A DNA stretch of 64,000 nucleotides from Nautilus pompilius (taxonomy: Eukaryota > Mollusca > Cephalopoda > Nautilida > Nautilidae): contig JACATO010000623.1 of assembly GCA_018389105.1 (NCBI GenBank), positions 317,501-381,500 of the forward strand, read 5' to 3'. Shown here piece by piece: positions 38,080 to 49,719 of the stretch (positions are counted from its first letter, which is position 1; each line of letters opens with the position of its first letter). Position numbers and translations under genes: made by a program. Under the pieces are notes generated by a model, which did not search any database, was not told where the DNA came from, and saw only the letters and a program-made list of their open reading frames with translations.

Positions 38080-39480
38080 TTTAGCAATTGTGCACCAAGC
38101 TTGTCATGGATCGTTCTTCAAAACAAGTACAAGCACCGGTGTCCCTGAAGAAATCGATAAGTTCTTGCAGCTTGTATTCAGCAGAAGAGATTGAAGTTTT
38201 GAAAGTGCTTCTAATGGCATGCAAGTAGTAATCCATAAGATCCTGGATGTAGTACTCAATATCTTTCCAATGCATTGAGGTGATCTTGAATCAATAATGT
38301 AGCAGAGTGTATCAAACAAAGTTTTCTTTGCCAAACATTTTATTACACGGATCAAGCTTTTTGAGAAATTTTTCATCTTGTCCACAAAACTGGTGATCAT
38401 AGTATCTCCTTACAAGGCATTTGTTCAGTGCGTTTAGATGTGAGAATATGTCAACCCAGTATGCAAGATATTTGGTCTAAAGTTTATCTTTCAGTTTGGA
38501 AATAAATTTTTCAGATTGTTTTTGGCCATATTCTCAAGTATCTCCACAAGCAATTCGTAAACCCTTGTAATAACATTTATTCATGATAGCCAGCACACTT
38601 CTGTATGGAAAATATGTGTCACATGATCTGAGTCCATGTCTAATGGCACAATCTGATTTTGTTCTCTATCGTAATAATTTAGTAATTTGCTTCAATTCAA
38701 GGAGTGTCTTAAATACTAGACCTTGTCTGTGAATCATGCAATGAATTATTTTGCACATTTATTTCACCCTTGCTTACTAGAATGCCAACCAAGTATTGAA
38801 GCACCATTAGTTAATAAGTCCACATGCTTTTCCATTAGAGACTTTCAGCTTCCAAGGAGCTCACTGCTTGAAATATATCTTCACCTTTTGTAGTTTCTTT
38901 GAGTGAATGGCAGAACAGGAATTCTTTGAAATTGTTTTGCTTGATTTATCTAGCAAATAGCAGCAGCTGGGATCAATTCTCAATATCTGTTGACTGGTCT
39001 AACTGTAAGCTGAATGGCCCTTATCTCAGAAATGATCTGGTTTATTTTGTCTGACATTTCTGAAATTCTTTGCTGGACTGTGTTGTCAGAGAAAAAGATT
39101 GCTCAGCATCTCTTGCTGATCTTTGAGGATAACTGACAATGATTTTGGTGTAGAGCAGAATCAGCTTTTCTCCAATGGTATGTTGCATTGTCTGCTATGC
39201 TATTCTAAGCAATACTAGGTGGGCAGCATGGACAGCAGCTCTTGTGGTTTCCTGAGAGGTACCTGATGTATCAAACCACGCTATTTTCTCATACACTTCT
39301 CTCCATTTTAAATAGTTGATGTCCTTGGTTTTCGATATAGGATGACAACCATAGAAATGCCACAGCAGAAGACTCAATCTGTGGACAGTGCTTTGGCACA
39401 GATAACTTGCTGATGAAGCTCAGTTCCATTTTTGACAGTAATTCATTAGACAGCATATTTTAAAAAAATTTTTGCTCTTA
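38080..39480 (-). mobile_element. hAT-related (ZBED5/FAM200-like) transposase fossil
   Basis: Intergenic between MGAT5 and TSFM, minus strand. Reads ISEMSDKINQIISEIRAIQL (about 39060-39000), then HIFHTEVCWLS and NVITRVYELLVEIL (about 38640-38540), then KMKNFSKSLIR; these match the LHTEVRWLSRG...VFELR region of domesticated and transposon-borne hAT-like proteins. Interrupted by many stops. Terminal repeats not identified. Confidence 0.75.
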
Positions 39481-42369
39481 TTTTCCTAAATTCAAAAGAA
39501 ATTTATTAAAGTTGAATATGTTGTGGGCACAACATATATAAAATGTCCTCGATAATATATTCTATAGCGAAGTGAATTTTGGTGGAGTTATGATGGAACA
39601 TAGTTATGTGGGTTAACCCTTGTGCTAGCTCTAATAAAACTACTTACCTTAATTCTGGATAGTGGCTACAGTTTGGCAGTCTGCTGATATGGGAGAATAA
39701 CTGAAACAATGAGCTTGACAGATTTGGCAAAAGAGGTGTGGAGGAGTTTTTGTCTTGAAGATCAGCTACATGGGGTGGGGTGAAGCTGGTTCCTGGTGGC
39801 TTCTAGCATCTTTTGCATCAAGTTTCTGCTCTTTCATGAATGTAGAGGTAAGAGCCTTTTTAGCCTATCTGGAATGTGAGCATCGGGCATACCTCTGAGT
39901 ATCTGTTTAAATTTTTGCAGGAGTCACTTTTACCCTTAATAATATAGTCTTGCTTTACATTATGCAAAGGTTATTTTTTTATATTTTACTATATAGTTGT
40001 AGGTTGGTTTTTACTTTTACTCTTGTTAAGCTCTGTAAATAAACTGATGATCATAACATTTTTTTAGGTGATATCTTCACTCTACATGTTAGTTTTGCTG
40101 AGATCATTGCAGTTTAGATGATATTGATTTCTGTCTTATTGAGAGCAATCAATTACATTTGAATTTTAGTGCTGGTATATTATACTGAACTACTGATGTG
40201 CTTATTGATGATAATTTTTGAAAAATGGTTTTTAGATAATATAAAGTAATTATGAGGTACCAAAAATTTGGTAGTATTAAATAATATCAGGACAGGTTAT
40301 GCTGCCATTTTGGTTGAGAAGGTATAGAAACGGAATAATTAGAAAAGAAACCTGTATACCCTTAGACAGGCTGGAAGTTATAAGAAACCCTGTATTCAGA
40401 TGTTTCTAATCAAAATATATTTAAAAAATAATTTTTGACTCAAGATGTTGTAAGTTATCTAGTTTGTTTTTTTTTTAATTTATCTATGATTTTTGTGAGG
40501 GGAAAGACATGCCAGTTTATACAAAGTTGCAGTTTTTCTAATTCTAAAGATTAAATCGGTTGGAGTTTTTCTTAGAGATGGCGACTTTTCAAAAATGAAA
40601 TTTTTCTCTCTGAAGGAAACAAATCACTGCCAAATTATTTGTGAATACACTCTGGTTTTGAAAGCTTGAAATGAAAATCATTAGAATTGGAATATGCTTA
40701 TTCACCTTGAACTACTATGTGCAATGCTTGATGAAGCAGTAGTTCAAGGGGCTGTTATCCTACAATAAACTCACTTTGTTGTTTTTTAAAAAAAAAAATT
40801 TCAAAAGGATAGGCATTGATTACGTAAGTTTTTTTTGGAAAAAAGTTTTAGTCTAACTTAATACAACTGTCCATTATATACTAAATGTAAATTTAATATT
40901 ATTTACCACTATTTTTCTTTTTTTTTTAAATCCTTGACAGGGAATGTTAGCATGACAGAAGTTTTTGTTTTTTTTTTTTTCATTCATCCATCCATTTTCT
41001 GTCTTCATGTTTGCTTCCAGTATTTTTATGTTCATATCTTATAATATATCACAGATAGCTAGCTTACTGCACTATGATAAATTAGGGAGGGATTTGGCCA
41101 AGCTTTAACTTGCAACCTGTAAGAACAACCTTAAAAAAGATAAACACAGAACTGGAAGTTCAAAGAAATGAAACAATTTATGCCAAATCTGTTAGAGCCA
41201 TTATCCTTTTTTATTATTACTGTTTTGTATGTTTACTACTTATACCGAATAAATTGATAAGTGGAAATCTCTAATTGTCCATCTTGTGTTTTCACATCTT
41301 GTTTCATTTTGCTTCAGCTGCTACATCTTAAAGATGAATGCAATCTTTTTTTTATTTTTAAATTTCATTTCTTGCTCGTGTCAAGTGCTACATTACAACA
41401 GATAGATGTGATCTGAAGTGGCATCTGTAAAAGAGTTAAAGTAAAACCATGTGTAATAAAACTTTGACAATTTTTAAATACAAATTTATATTTTAAATAA
41501 GTTATTAATGGTGAGGTTGTTGACAGTGCTACAATTGTAAATGTTGGTAAAATTTCTTTCCAAAGGTCACCCTCTGTAGAGTACAGGAGATGCTGTCCAA
41601 GTCTCTTCTATCGCATGCAATGGGTGCTAGACCAGTTCTCTGTACAGTACAGATGTGGTTGAGTGATGTATTGCAAATTGGACAAACAACATTATCATTA
41701 GAAGTCCACTATGTTTTATTAAAACGTCAAACTTATTTACATATTCTTGTTTTCTGCTTTGTTTGTTTTTTATTAATTTTTTATTATATGGTACAAGAAA
41801 ACCAATTATTCATGTTGTAAGTAACATAAAATTAATTTGTGGGTTCATCAGTTTGGCATTATTTAAAGTAGCTGTGTGTGCAATTTGAATTTGGTTATTA
41901 TCTGCCACCAATTTAGAAAATCTTCCCACAATACAAGGCTTGGGTTCTGATCAATTCCAGTTGCTTCTGAGCTCTAAATCAATATGCCAGAAGTAATATT
42001 TGCAAAGAAAAATCCAAACTTTGCCAGAAAGAAATCCTACTAAGAAGGTGTGACAGTATCAGGTTCTGAAGCTTGCCAGACATTTTATTTCCACTAGTAA
42101 GCTTTCACAAGATTCTGCGGTGTTGCATTGTGGGAAAATTTACCAATTTATTGAAAGCTAGAAACCAGTTCTGGCATGCACAGCTGCTTTGGCTAATTAT
42201 ATAAATTAATTAAATGTCTTGTTCTAGGTTCGGTTCAACTGATTTAAAGTTACTTCTAAATACCGATATCCCAAAATGTTTAAATATCTTCTGCAGAAAA
42301 TAGTGGTGCTACAGTTTGTACTTTAGTTTAACCTTTCAAGCAGTAAGGATTATATTCTTGCTTAAGGAT
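39481..42369. other. Intergenic before TSFM, nothing recognised
   Basis: AT-rich, with long T and A runs (for example near 40790 and 40970). No gene or mobile element identified. Confidence 0.55.
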
Positions 42370-42574
42370 TGCAAAAAATACTGCGCAACACTGGAGCTTG
42401 TTGATTAATTTGCACTTTCGCTCTGATGAAAATGTCGTTGGCAGTAAAAATGCAAAAAATTCTCACCATCCAACGCAGCAGCAGCTAGCTGCCAGTGTAC
42501 TTAAATGATGCAGGGTGCCTAAGCTGACCACGAGTTATGGGCCTTGATGTAAAAAGAAAACCACGTGATCAAAG
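42370..42574 (+). promoter_or_regulatory. TSFM: TSFM promoter region with E-box
   Basis: Rise in CpG and GC directly before the proposed TSFM start. CACGTG (perfect E-box) at 42562-42567 sits just before the start codon, so it may lie in the 5' UTR. No TATA box seen. Promoter role inferred. Confidence 0.45.
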
Positions 42575-42590
42575 ATGGGGTACATGAATG
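42575..42590 (+). CDS. TSFM: TSFM proposed first coding exon (16 nt)
   Basis: ATG at 42575 (a second in-frame ATG at 42584) followed by ATGGTAAGG, a strong donor at 42591. An in-frame TGA lies just upstream at 42566-42568. The exon ends in phase 1, which fits the acceptor CTACCTCCAG at 42688. This start is inferred, not proven; a cDNA would settle it. Confidence 0.5.
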
Positions 42591-43289
42591 GTAAGGCGGC
42601 GTCGTTTTCGTAATCTTTGTTTTCTGAAAGTTGGGTCGGCTTACGCGGGTTTAGGCCAGGTACTTGTAAGATGTTGTTCTACCTCCAGCTGCGAGGAGAG
42701 TGGCATCGAGGTGCTGTTTCCACGCCGGGAGGGTCAGTCGCACGAGCGCTAAAACAGCGAGGAGCAGCGCCCTGGGCAGTCTGCGGAGGAGAACCGGCTT
42801 CAGCTTGGTCAACTGCAGGAGGGCCCTGGAGCAGTTCGGGGACCTGGACCAGGTGGGGACCTGTCACCTCTAAGGAACGAAGTGTGTCGAAATTACAGAC
42901 AGACAGATACTAGAGGCGGGCGATCGTCTTCCTTTCTGTCTCCTTGTAATTCATAATGAAATTACAGACGGACAGACGGACAGACAGACAGACACTGGAG
43001 GCGGGCGATCGTCTTCCTTTCTGTCTCCTTGTAATTCATAATGAAATTACAGACGGACGGACAGACAGACAGACAGATACTAGAGGCGGGCGATCGTCTT
43101 CCTTTCTGTCTCCTTGTAATTCATAATGAAATTACGGACGGACAGACAGACAGATACTAGAGGTGGGCGATCGTCTTCCTTTCTGTCTCCTTGTAATTCA
43201 TAATGAAATTACAGACGGACAGACAGACAGACAGATACTGGAGGTGGGCGATCGTCTTCCTTTCTGTCTCCTTGTAATTCATAATGAAA

Positions 43290-43320
<31 letters not shown>

Positions 43321-43374
43321 TACTAGAGGTGGGCGATCGTCTTCCTTTCTGTCTCCTTGTAATTCATAATGAAA

Positions 43375-43405
<31 letters not shown>

Positions 43406-43616
43406 TACTAGAGGTGGGCGATCGTCTTCCTTTCTGTCTCCTTGTAATTCATAATGAAATTACAGACAGACAGACAGACAGATACTAGAGGTGGGCGATC
43501 GTCTTCCTTCTGTCTCCTTGTAATTCATAATGAAATTACAGACGGACAGACAGACAGACAGATACTAGAGGTGGGCGATCGTCTTCCTTTCTGTCTCCTT
43601 GTAATTCATAATGAAA

Positions 43617-43647
<31 letters not shown>

Positions 43648-43700
43648 TACTAGAGGGGGCGATCGTCTTCCTTTCTGTCTCCTTGTAATTCATAATGAAA

Positions 43701-43731
<31 letters not shown>

Positions 43732-46700
43732 TACTAGAGGTGGGCGATCGTCTTCCTTTCTGTCTCCTTGTAATTCATAATGAAATTACAGACGGACAGA
43801 CAGATACTAGAGGTGGGCGATCGTCTTCCTTTCTGTCTCCTTGTAATTCATAATGAAATTACAGACAGACAGACAGATACTGGAGGCGGGAGATCGTCTT
43901 CCTTTCTGTCTCCTTGTAATTCATAATGAAATTACAGACGGACGGACAGACAGACAGATACTAGAGGCGGGCGATCGTCTTCCTTTAACCTCCTTTCCTG
44001 TTCCATTTAGGATCTTTTGCTAGAAAAGCAAACCCTGACCTGTCGCTGTACCCGAAAGCGCAGTTAACGTTTTCATGTATTGATTGCTAGTACAACAAAA
44101 CATCAGTAATTTGGATAGAAATTAATTACTTGATTTTACCATTTGCAACAAAAAGGGAAAACGATAACAGAGTTATAAAATTGATGAGATGTCTAACACA
44201 AAACTATAGAGATAAAAGATTGTTATCCAAGTAATTATTTTGAATTATGCATAATTTAAACTTCAAATTAAAACAAATCTAACGATTAGAGAGAAAAAAA
44301 AAAACATTAGTTAAATATAAAGTAAAAGATTAATCAACACAATACTCATAGGAGTCAGAATTTAACACAAAAGGATGGTATTTGACAGTATATTGAGTAG
44401 CCTACAGCTATAGCCAAAAGTTTTGCATCACTCTAGAAATTTAACATAATGTCTGATTTTGAATACTGCTGAGTCACACTTTGTCATGATTTATAAGGAT
44501 AATTTTTGGAAATCATGTATTTGCATATTAGATTTCAAATTGTTTCATTTTTCAATTTTGGTCATACAAAGTGGTATGCACTTTGACACATTAACGTAGC
44601 ATTTTTATGCAAATTCATCAGGTTTAATTCAACTTTACCAAGCAAAATTAGGACATCCAAGGGTAATGCAAAATTTTTTGGCCATGGCTGTACCTGTCTC
44701 CAAATACTGGACCAATAATTTTGAAGCATCTCTTCATTGGCTAGGCTGTTTTATCTTTCTAGTACACCAGCTTACAAGTCAAATTTGTCTAAATGATCTG
44801 TGCAATTCAGATTCTCTTTCTATAATATTGTGTATATTGTTTAGTGAATATTTATTAAAATTCCCTTTGTCATTAGTAAAGGATCAAAATATTTTTCTTT
44901 AATTTAAATAAAGGTGATTATTTTGCAGGCAGAGAAATGGTTGCAAAAGCAAGCTCAGAAAGAAGGATGGGAGAAGGCCAGGAAGCTGCAAGGTCGAAGT
45001 ATGTCACAAGGACTTGTGGCAGTTCTCACCAAGAACAGAACAGCAACCATGATTGAGGTCAGGCTTTTAGTTTACAGCTTTTGCCTTATGTGAAGATAAA
45101 CATTTTATTTCAGAAATAACAACATTTTAATGGTTAGTGGGAACTCTTGTTTCTTTTTAGTATTTGTTTTACGTGCATTTAAAAGTCATTATTATTTTTT
45201 TATTTGTGATGTAAAAAATATCAGTCATTAATTTCTTGGCTGTGTATTTATTTGCTTACACATGCATGTGTTACTTCATCAGAAGTAAGGTGTGGAGTGC
45301 TCAAAATGGTCATCTTTTTATACTACTAGAACAACTTTTATAAAGGCAAGCAAAAATACTTAATTTCATTTAGCTTGATTCTGTTTACAAAAGGAGTAAA
45401 TGTCAAAAAAAAAAAAAATGCAATAATGCCCTTTTTCATTTCTCAAGAGAGGAAAGCTAAATGAGAAAAAAAAAATAATTTTCTAAAATTTTTCTTATTT
45501 CATTTAGGATGAATTGATAACATTAATTTTTTAGGTAAATTGTGAAACAGATTTTGTTGCCAGAAATGCCAAATTTCAGGATCTTGTTTCAAGACTTACA
45601 ACAGTGTGTCACAATTTTTTTATGGACTCTTTAGAGCAAAAGGTAAGATCATAACTAGTTTATATAGTATTTCTTAATATTACTTTGTCTTTGTGTATTA
45701 CCAGATTAAAATATGTTGGAAAGTTTTGTGTGAAAAGAAGAGTTGGGGAATTTACATTTGATAAGGCAGATCAATGTGTTTAGCTTAAAGATGAGGAATA
45801 CTTATGTATGATGTAATGTGCCCTTTATACTCATCTGTAATTATATAAAGGTGTCTTTAAATTTAAATAAAATTATAAAAAAACACTAACAGTAGTGAGC
45901 CAAGATGTAATTACCTTTTTCTACTAAATACCAAACAAAAGAAAATTAATGCAAATATTAGTATTGTTTTAACAATTAGAATATAGTACAATGGTATATT
46001 CCACTTCTAAAAAACTAAAGATTTTTAGTAGGTCTTTCTGTGGTAGGTGTGCAGCTGTTGTTCTTCTCCACTTGGTTTGGAAAACTGGCACTGACAGGGA
46101 GGGGGGGGGTTTCCTCTGGTGTATTATGTGCTGGCATTGGCACTTAGATTCAAGAAGAATGTGGTATGTATTTCAGAAATAAGTTTTAAAAAATTGATAT
46201 TTGTAAATCATAGGCTGTGTAGAACTTATGGATTAGCAAGATGTTAAATTCAATAATTTAGTGATTTAGCAAGATACTTGGTGAGTAGTATTGTGGATAA
46301 CTAGAGAGAAAATGTACTCTGGATAGGTCTTTTCATCAGTGCAGTCTGGGATTGGATTGAAACCTTGTTAATGATGAATAGAGTGACTATCTTTATGAAA
46401 TTCCTCGTTGTCTCAGGTATCATTACTACTAACTTCCTCTATTTTCATGTTCTGATTGAATCAAAAATATTTTCTGAGTTTTACAATTTATTTATTTTTT
46501 AGTATGGTTCTGTAGATAATAAGCTTTTATTTTATGAAAACTTGGGATCATCAATCTTTGAATTGTTTATATTTCTTCCTTCAAAGTATTCTTACTACAT
46601 CTATATTGTTTTGTTTCAGAATGTTACAAATTGTGTGTTGGGACTTAATTGATAATAGTTCTCTTGAATATCTGTTACAGATTCATTTGGCAACCGTTGA

Positions 46701-48721
46701 ACTAAATAAAATTCCAGCAGATGATGAGAAAAAAATTAGTGATATCATCGCTCTTGAGATGGGAAACATTGGAGAGAATATGGCACTAAGAAGAGCAGCT
46801 TTCTTTAGGGTTCCAAAACCTTCCATTCTTGGTTTTTATGTTCATTCATCAAGTTAGTAGTCCATGTTCAGTATTTCTATTATCATCTTTTACAGTCATT
46901 TTTTTATGAAGTTCTTCTAAAAACTTAGAGTCATAGTCCAAATTTTCCATTTTAAAAAACTTATCTTTGTTTTATGTCCTGTCTGATTGGCTTGTTCATA
47001 TTAGCCTATGTTGTTTGTAGATCTAAATTACATTTTTAGAAATCCAAAAACAGCTGCATTATTTGGTAAATGGAATCATTTGCTATTCACTTGCAAATAT
47101 GTTTGATGGTAGAGAGAGTTAAATCTTTTCCTGTGGTTTCTGTGTATTATGAACAGGTTTAAATAGATTTTTGATATTGCTTTTAGGAGATTAATATCTG
47201 TTAATCACAAGACTACTGTCAATTGACTGCATGAGAGAGCATAGTTTTTACCATATTGCCATATGGGGTTTGGTGATATTATATATACCAAACTATAATA
47301 AGAAAATAAATACTGTTTGTTTTCTTCTTATTTTTAAATATGGCCTTGGTAAAGAGAAACATTTTATTTTTTAAAGGATATTCAAGGTGTTTTATTTCTG
47401 TAATAATTCGGTATGATTGTGAATTAGTTAAATGGAATGAGCCTACCTGCATGTTTTTTTTCAACTTAGTATTGTTTCAAAAAGTGGCAATAACTTTTTT
47501 TGGTCTTTTCTAAAGACATTCACCTTGAAGATATTTTCTGGTCTTTGTTTGCATGCACACGAGAGAGAAAGAGGACTAGTTGCTGGTGAAAAAAAATTCA
47601 ACACTCACTCGTGGTTAGGTTTTGAAAATTAGTTGGTAGTTGGTGGTACGTGATTTTAATTTAAATTTAGATAATTTTTGATTTCATGTTTTAATGATTG
47701 GTTATATTTATAAAGTATGTTTATAGGTATTTGCGCGGAATAGCATTTTTTGTGATCTTTATAAAGGGAGGTAATTTGGATACTTTCTAAAAAAAAAAAC
47801 CACAGTAAAAAAAGACGATGGAGAACGAGAATGCTTGTTTCTATCTCCTTTTCCAGAAACTTCCCATTGTTTTTGATAAATTTTTATGGAATCTGGTTGA
47901 TTTGCTACAATCAAGTTGCAATATATTTATTTTCTAGTTTTTATGTCAAGTTGATAACTTAAATTTCTTAAGTTGCAAATTATTTAAATGTTCATTACTG
48001 GATAACAGATTGGAAGATTTAGATACAAAATTGTTTACTGTTAGTAAATAAAGAAAAACTGTTGTATGTTTTTTTTTTGTTTTGTTTTCTGCAGTTTTGT
48101 AAGCACTGTTGGTTAATAGTAGTATAAATTCTTGTAACAAATAAATTTTATAAAGATATAATTTGCCTATCACTTTTATTTATTTTGGCATATCTGTCCA
48201 AATGCTCCATATGTTTAATGCATTGTTAATTTTTTTTAATGTCTAAAGCTTAAACTTTAGGTTGCATTGTATAGCTTATACCTTTTGATGCTTATAATTT
48301 ATAACTAATTATTTGGCTTTTTCTTCAGCATTTGCATGCTTGTGTGAATTGTTAATTTGTTGTTGCAGATGTAAACTCCAGTGGGAACTATATCACAGGA
48401 AGGTATGGAGCTCTGGTAGAGTTAAGACCTCATGGTCCTTACAGTGAAACTGGAGAGGAGCTGGGATTGCAGATTGCTCAGCACATTGTTGGTATGAATC
48501 CACATGTCATTGGAAAGGAGAATGATGAACCAAATGAAAGTAAAGATGAAGAATCCAAACTGATTTTTCAAGAATTCTTGTTGGACTCTTCTATGACAGT
48601 TGTTGAAGTTCTTTCAGAGAACAACATGGATGTTGTGGACTTTGTAAGATTTGAGTGTGGGGAGGAGCTGAGCCGTGAACAAGAACAACAAAAACCAGCT
48701 GATTGTAGCAGTGTTCTATAG
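42575..48721 (+). CDS. TSFM: Elongation factor Ts, mitochondrial, spliced, 6 coding exons
   Basis: EF-Ts promotes GDP-to-GTP exchange on EF-Tu during mitochondrial translation (known for the family). The joined frame gives 942 nt, about 313 residues plus stop; the human protein is about 325. In order: a basic, Arg/Ser/Ala-rich leader (about residues 6-35) typical of mitochondrial import, the N-terminal UBA-like domain with LRRRTGFSLVNCRRAL (about 37-52), then EKWLQKQAQKEGWEKA, the EF-Ts signature VNCETDFVARN (104-114), GENMALRRAAF, GRYGALVEL, AQHIVGMNP and C-terminal VVDFVRFECGEEL. The leader start is the weak point: the exon at 42689 has no ATG in its frame, so a 16-nt first coding exon is proposed. 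The gene lies between MGAT5 and BECN1, same strand. Confidence 0.94.
42689..42852 (+). CDS. TSFM: TSFM coding exon 2 (transit peptide and UBA-like domain)
   Basis: Acceptor TTGTTCTACCTCCAG to 42688, donor GTGGGG at 42853, ends in phase 0. Encodes ARRVASRCCFHAGRVSRTSA (a leader with Arg and Ser and no acidic residue) and then LRRRTGFSLVNCRRALEQFG, the EF-Ts N-terminal signature. GC-rich compared with the rest of the window. Confidence 0.88.
42889..43986 (+). repeat. Compound minisatellite, 14 copies of a 73-85 bp unit
   Basis: Fills over half of TSFM intron 2, starting about 36 bp after the exon 2 donor. Each unit has a (GACA)n stretch, then GATACTAGAGGTGGGCGATC, a pyrimidine-rich part, and TGTAATTCATAATGAAATTA, which can fold (TGTAATT pairs with AATTACA). 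Distances between CGATCG positions are 85, 85, 77, 81, 85, 85, 77, 80, 84, 85, 73, 73 and 81: steps of one tetranucleotide apart from two single-base deletions. Confidence 0.95.
44405..44690. mobile_element. Tc1/mariner-type MITE with matching terminal inverted repeats
   Basis: 286 bp flanked by TA on both sides (44403-44404 and 44691-44692). The left end starts CAGCTATAGCCAAAAGTTTT, and the reverse complement of the right end starts CAGCCATGGCCAAAAAATTT; both continue as GCATYAC. No coding. It lies in TSFM intron 2, about 240 bp before exon 3. Confidence 0.85.
44929..45057 (+). CDS. TSFM: TSFM coding exon 3
   Basis: TTTTGCAG acceptor, GTCAGG donor, 43 codons, phase 0. Encodes AEKWLQKQAQKEGWEKARKL and GLVAVLTKNRTATMIE. 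Confidence 0.95.
45535..45642 (+). CDS. TSFM: TSFM coding exon 4
   Basis: TTTTTTAG acceptor, GTAAGA donor, 36 codons, phase 0. Begins with the EF-Ts signature VNCETDFVARNAKFQ that contacts EF-Tu in the family. Confidence 0.95.
46681..46852 (+). CDS. TSFM: TSFM coding exon 5
   Basis: CTGTTACAG acceptor, GTTAGT donor, ends in phase 1. Encodes IIALEMGNIGENMALRRAAF and GFYVHSS, the core dimer-like domain of EF-Ts. Confidence 0.93.
48369..48721 (+). CDS. TSFM: TSFM coding exon 6 (last, with stop)
   Basis: TTGTTGCAG acceptor to 48368. Encodes GRYGALVEL, LGLQIAQHIVGMNP, FLLDSSMTV and VVDFVRFECGEELSRE, then TAG at 48719-48721. The C-terminal block matches human TSFM closely. Confidence 0.95.
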
Positions 48722-48758
48722 TTTGTTACATATGTATTTTGTTGGTATTATAGGTTGG

Positions 48759-48764
48759 AATAAA
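48759..48764 (+). terminator. TSFM: TSFM poly(A) signal AATAAA
   Basis: AATAAA 38 bases after the stop, the usual place for a very short 3' UTR. It leaves about 800 bases before the BECN1 start. Confidence 0.7.
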
Positions 48765-49389
48765 GTTTTCAAATTAACATTCTGTTTATTTCTTCAAACA
48801 TGAAGTGAAAAACTCAACATATTTCTTATCAAGCTCCACCTGTTTTTAGTTTATAGTTCTGTAGCCATGACAGTTCATTGTTCATTCTGCTACTTTTGTC
48901 AACCATGTTAATACATGAGAATGATGAAATTTTTAATTGATTGATTTTGTAACTGTGAATGTGTAATAATCTATTGTAAAGAAATTAGGCTGGTAAATGC
49001 CAGTAGTAGTGATTCCATTGGGATGCGTGCTCTTGTAGGATTTTTCTAGACTTCAGCATTAACTAGGCAGGATAAACCACTACACTTAGTCTTAGTTAAA
49101 ATTGTGTTCAGAATAAAATATTAGATGTGCACAAAAAAAAAAAAAACTGCATGACTGGCAAACTTGATGTCAAGTTTTTCCTTAACATTTTCATAATGTA
49201 ATTATCCAATACTCTGCAGCGATGTATAACACGGAATATATCCATTGATGTGGAATACATGGTTCTGTGAATACTTTTAGGACTAGAATTATAGTCAGAA
49301 ACGCTACCAGTCTGCGATTTTCTCGTGTCATATACCGAAGGAAATGCATAATCAAACAGAAGACTGCGGATTTTATATGAAGACTAAAA
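48765..49389. other. TSFM-BECN1 intergenic spacer
   Basis: About 0.6 kb. Contains a 13-base A run near 49133-49145. The right half is open on the minus strand (see the antisense open frame finding). Confidence 0.6.
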
Positions 49390-49580
49390 AATAATTGCCG
49401 ACCAATGATGCGGGTGGAGGATTCTGAGAGTGAGCTAGATGTTTGTTGTTTTTTTTCCCCCCCCGCGCATGACAGCGGTGACCCGGCTGAAATGGGCCGG
49501 GGTTCACGTTGTCTGTGTACACCGGCTCCTTCCGTAATAATAAAACCCGATCGAGGCTGCGGCCTGATACAACAACACAA
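49390..49580 (+). promoter_or_regulatory. BECN1: BECN1 promoter/5' UTR region, GC- and CpG-rich
   Basis: GC- and CpG-rich island in an AT-rich window just before the BECN1 ATG, with a CCAAT at 49402-49406 and no TATA box. A run of C followed by CGCGCATGACAGCGGTGACC lies inside. Promoter role is inferred from position and composition. Confidence 0.55.
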
Positions 49581-49719
49581 ATGGCGGCGAATACTCGCCA
49601 GGACGTTGGCAAAACCGGGAAAACTCGTATAATCTTTTCCTGTCAGCGATGTAATCAGCCCCTTAAGCTTGACTACTCCTTCAACACCATAGACCAACAG
49701 CTGTGGGATGAGCTTTCAG
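49581..49719 (+). CDS. BECN1: BECN1 coding exon 1
   Basis: ATG at 49581 is the first in-frame ATG. Encodes [20 protein letters not shown], the conserved N-terminal CxxC box of beclins. Donor GTAGGT at 49720, phase 1. Confidence 0.93.

Larger units (their letters stand above)
45058..48368. other. TSFM introns 3-5, nothing recognised
   Basis: AT-rich sequence between exons 3 and 6. No repeat or transposon signature seen. Confidence 0.6.

Noticed and set aside
42679..42867. 62-codon minus-strand frame
   Set aside because: Antisense shadow of GC-rich TSFM exon 2.
42617..42913. 98-codon plus-strand frame over TSFM exon 2
   Set aside because: Out of frame with the LRRRTGFSLVNC signature; its ATG at 42671 would need a frameshift to make EF-Ts.
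43163..43780. Open frames of 68 and 108 codons with repeated TDRQTD and LLVIHNEI
   Set aside because: They are translations of the minisatellite. Units differ by 4 bp, which changes frame, so openness is a by-product of repetition.
42889..43986. CRISPR-like array
   Set aside because: Units are contiguous with no unique spacers, length varies by GACA number, and the host is a eukaryote.
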